From assembly GCF_040219335.1 (NCBI RefSeq), contig NZ_JAVJSQ010000004.1, positions 62,001 to 126,000 of the forward strand: a DNA stretch of 64,000 bases. Direction: 5' to 3'. Origin of the DNA: Gimesia sp. Its GTDB lineage: Bacteria; Planctomycetota; Planctomycetia; Planctomycetales; Planctomycetaceae. The position numbers and the translations under genes are program-made. Of this stretch, positions 61,761 to 64,000 are shown piece by piece. The notes under the pieces were generated by a model. It had not been told where the DNA came from. It worked only from the letters and a program-made list of their open reading frames with translations, and searched no databases. Within the stretch, counting starts at the first letter, position 1. Each line of letters begins with the position of its first letter.

Positions 61761-63005
61761 ATGGAACAACCTCATCAGACCCTCACAGAACAGGAAGTCA
61801 TTCAATGGTTCGAAGAGAACCTTCCCGTTGAAGACTATCGCAATAAAAGTATTCTGCTCATTATCCCGGATGCGACCCGCACCGCACCTCTGCCTCTCTT
61901 GTTTTCAACATTCCATCGCCTGTTAAGACCTGTTGCCGGACAAATCGATGTGCTGGTTGCCCTGGGCACGCATCCTCCCATGCCCGAGAAAGACATCTGT
62001 CGCCTGCTGGGAATCTCAGAATCGGCCCGCCAGACAGAATACAAAGACGTGGGACTGTATAACCACGAGTGGGACAACCCCGAACGTCTGACCGAGATTG
62101 GTACGCTCACCAAAGAAGATACCAAAGCCATCTCCGAAGGCCTGCTGGAAATGGAAGTCCCTGTGACGATCAATTCCCGCATCCGGGATTACGATCTGCT
62201 CCAGATTATGGGGCCCGTCTTCCCACATGAAGTCGTCGGTTTCTCCGGTGGCAGTAAATATTTCTTCCCGGGAATCTCCGGTCCGGACCTGTTGAACTTC
62301 TTCCACTGGCTGGGCGCCCTGATTACCAACGTGGGAATTATTGGCGTTAAACATACACCGGTACGCGAAGTCGTTAACCGTTCTGCAGCAATGATCCCTA
62401 ACGAGAAACGCTGTATCACCTTCGTCGTCGCTCCGGACAGTTCGCTTTACGGCTTGTTTTATGGAACCCCGGAATCAGCCTGGGAATCGGCAGCCAACCT
62501 CTCCGGTCAGATTCACATCAAACGGAAGCCGAAACCATTCAAACAGGTACTCTCCTGTGCTCCCCTGATGTACGATGAACTCTGGGTTGCCGGCAAATGT
62601 ATGTACAAGCTGGAACCAGTAGTCGCTGATGGGGGTGAACTGATCATTTACGCCCCGCACATGAAGGAAATTTCGGTCACTCATGGCAAGCTGATTTCCG
62701 AAGTTGGCTACCATGTCCGCGACTACTTCACCAAACAGTGGGACCAGTTTAAGGACTACCCCTGGGGCATCCTCGCCCATTCCACTCATGTGCGTGGTAC
62801 AGGTACATTCAAAGATGGTATCGAACGACCCCGGGTCCAGGTAACTCTGGCTTCCCAGATTCCTCCGGAACTCTGTGAGAAAATCAATCTCGGATATCGT
62901 GATCCCGATACGATCGATGTCGAATCGTTCGCAGACCGGGAAGACGAAGGCATCCTCCTGGTAAGGAAAGCAGGGGAGCACCTTTATCGTCTGGAAAATG
63001 AATAA
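61761..63005 (+). CDS. LarA-family nickel-pincer racemase/epimerase-like protein
   Basis: The 414-residue protein matches the LarA (DUF2088) family. The DATRTAP motif (Asp37) and GTHPPM (His71) are in the N-terminal half. HEVVGFSGGSKYFFPGISG carries His156 and Lys166, and His182 follows. The spacings (His to Lys ten, Lys to second His sixteen) match the residues that hold the nickel pincer cofactor in lactate racemase (H174, K184, H200). Substrate is unknown; family members racemise or epimerise various 2-hydroxy acids or sugars. The larB/C/E cofactor genes are not here. The open frame starts at TTG 61752, but ATG 61761 is preferred. HisN-like gene follows 82 bases on. Confidence 0.85.
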   Translation: MEQPHQTLTEQEVIQWFEENLPVEDYRNKSILLIIPDATRTAPLPLLFSTFHRLLRPVAGQIDVLVALGTHPPMPEKDICRLLGISESARQTEYKDVGLYNHEWDNPERLTEIGTLTKEDTKAISEGLLEMEVPVTINSRIRDYDLLQIMGPVFPHEVVGFSGGSKYFFPGISGPDLLNFFHWLGALITNVGIIGVKHTPVREVVNRSAAMIPNEKRCITFVVAPDSSLYGLFYGTPESAWESAANLSGQIHIKRKPKPFKQVLSCAPLMYDELWVAGKCMYKLEPVVADGGELIIYAPHMKEISVTHGKLISEVGYHVRDYFTKQWDQFKDYPWGILAHSTHVRGTGTFKDGIERPRVQVTLASQIPPELCEKINLGYRDPDTIDVESFADREDEGILLVRKAGEHLYRLENE

Positions 63006-63087
63006 TTCAACCAAAGTGTCAGCGACTCGCTGATCATTCAATATTGCTGATAACTTCTGACCAACCTCAGGAAACCATTTTCTTATC

Positions 63088-63894
63088 ATGACTATTCACT
63101 CAGAACAATTTGAACTGAAAGCCCGCCTGGAACTTGCTTTGACCGCCTCTGAAAAGGCCAGCGAGCTCATTCTCAAACACTATCAGTCCCCCGAACTGAA
63201 GGTAGATCGCAAGTCAGACAACTCACCGGTCACTATCGCCGACCGCGGGGCAGAGGAATTGTTGCGGGAAGAAATCACTTTGGCGTTCCCTGACGACAGC
63301 ATCATGGGTGAGGAATTACCGCCGGTCGAAGGTTCAAACGCATTCAAGTGGATTCTGGATCCGATTGACGGCACCAAACCGTTCACACAGGGCGTGCCCC
63401 TCTTCGGAACTCTGTTGGGCCTGGAAGAAAACGGTAAGCTCGTCATGGGTGTCTGCCGTTTCCCCGCCCTGGACGAAGTCGTCTATGCGATCAAAGGGGA
63501 TGGGGCCTGGTGGAAAATCCGTGATCAGGAACCACGTCGTGCCCGGGTTTCAGATAAGGCCCAACTCTCTGATGCCGTATTCTGTACTACCACCATGACC
63601 CGTTGGGAAACCATCGGTAAGCAGAAGGCGTATGAGAACCTCTGTCGCAATTCCTACCTCGCTCGAGGCTGGGGCGACTGCTATGGCCACATGCTGGTGG
63701 CCACTGGTCGTGCGGAAGTGATGGTGGATCCCGTCTTAAGCCCCTGGGATGCTGCTGCATTGCTGCCCATCCTGGAAGAAGCCGGCGGTCACTGGATTGA
63801 CTTTGACGGCAAGCCTTCAATTTATACAGGCAACGGAATGGCCGTCAACGACGGACTCAAAGACGAGGTCCTGCAGATTATTGCCCAGAATTAG
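63088..63894 (+). CDS. HisN-type histidinol-phosphatase / inositol monophosphatase family
   Basis: The 268-residue protein is a metal-dependent sugar-phosphatase. Key motifs are VTIADRGAEELLR, MGEELPP, LDPIDGTKPFTQG (metal aspartates) and PVLSPWDAAALLPILEEAGG. The segment ARGWGDCYGH is typical of the HisN branch that completes histidine biosynthesis, so that role is favoured over general inositol phosphatase. No other his genes are nearby apart from hisS, which is unrelated. It may be co-transcribed with the LarA-like gene before it. Confidence 0.88.
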   Translation: MTIHSEQFELKARLELALTASEKASELILKHYQSPELKVDRKSDNSPVTIADRGAEELLREEITLAFPDDSIMGEELPPVEGSNAFKWILDPIDGTKPFTQGVPLFGTLLGLEENGKLVMGVCRFPALDEVVYAIKGDGAWWKIRDQEPRRARVSDKAQLSDAVFCTTTMTRWETIGKQKAYENLCRNSYLARGWGDCYGHMLVATGRAEVMVDPVLSPWDAAALLPILEEAGGHWIDFDGKPSIYTGNGMAVNDGLKDEVLQIIAQN

Positions 63895-63931
63895 CCGATT
63901 TCCAGCTATAAAACAGGGTTTTGAAGTCGCA

Positions 63932-63961
63932 TTGATTCCCGCTGCAGTTCTTTGCTAGGAT
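63932..63961 (+). promoter_or_regulatory. Possible promoter for a gene beyond the window
   Basis: TTGATT (63932-63937) and TAGGAT (63956-63961) are 18 bases apart, just after the HisN-like gene and pointing out of the window. Weak matches; listed only as a candidate. Confidence 0.25.
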
Positions 63962-64000
63962 CTCCTCAGGAAGGACTGATTCGATCCATTCAGGAACAGA

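Overview
The window looks like chromosomal DNA from a planctomycete, most likely from the Gimesia/Planctomyces group. I infer this from gene content and not from any marker search. The signs are: an ECF sigma factor next to a membrane Ser/Thr kinase, a secreted DUF1080 protein, BatA/VWA membrane proteins beside a very large disordered partner, a fused SecDF, an EF-hand repeat protein, many signalling proteins and moderate GC. There is no phage, insertion sequence, CRISPR array, rRNA or tRNA that I can support. The sequence reads as ordinary, fairly dense chromosome with several promoter-sized gaps of 0.3-0.7 kb.

Region 1 (1-19.8 kb) is mostly housekeeping. It opens with the 3' part of a dihydroorotase with an intact active site, facing the minus-strand group gspF-like / tgt / yajC / secDF. 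Then come fabI, an EF-hand protein, a GT9 heptosyltransferase-like gene, a kinase + ECF sigma factor pair with a rhomboid protease, hisS, a possible PD-(D/E)XK nuclease-fold protein, and a stand-alone beta-ketoacyl synthase. Region 2 (19.8-33.9 kb) is rich in signalling: an HD-GYP protein, a site-2 protease, a GAF protein, a zinc-ribbon membrane protein behind an operator-like dyad, a secreted protein, and a five-gene minus-strand cluster (kinase with Cache-like sensor, FHA-GAF-cyclase, two small coupled ORFs, response regulator).

Region 3 (34.4-48.1 kb) holds gyrA, rfbB, ugd, prfB with its programmed +1 frameshift, a DUF1080 lipoprotein that overlaps a convergent pseudo-receiver gene across a tandem repeat, a divergent kinase/beta-structure protein, and pyrB coupled by ATGA to a dihydroorotase homologue that has lost most metal ligands. 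Region 4 (48.3-63.9 kb) holds a lipoprotein-BatA/VWA-VWA-giant disordered protein operon, a convergent SWIM-SNF2 ATPase, a LarA-family protein with the pincer-cofactor residues kept, and a HisN-like phosphatase.

The most interesting points are: (i) the active/inactive dihydroorotase pair, which suggests a Pseudomonas-like PyrB-PyrC' holoenzyme; (ii) a Tgt that lacks two of its three zinc cysteines; (iii) a class III cyclase whose two purine-specifying residues are both changed; (iv) a Tat-like motif inside the multi-pass BatA/VWA protein; and (v) a GyrA with a second GyrA-box-like motif behind an acidic insert. None of these is proven novel from sequence alone.
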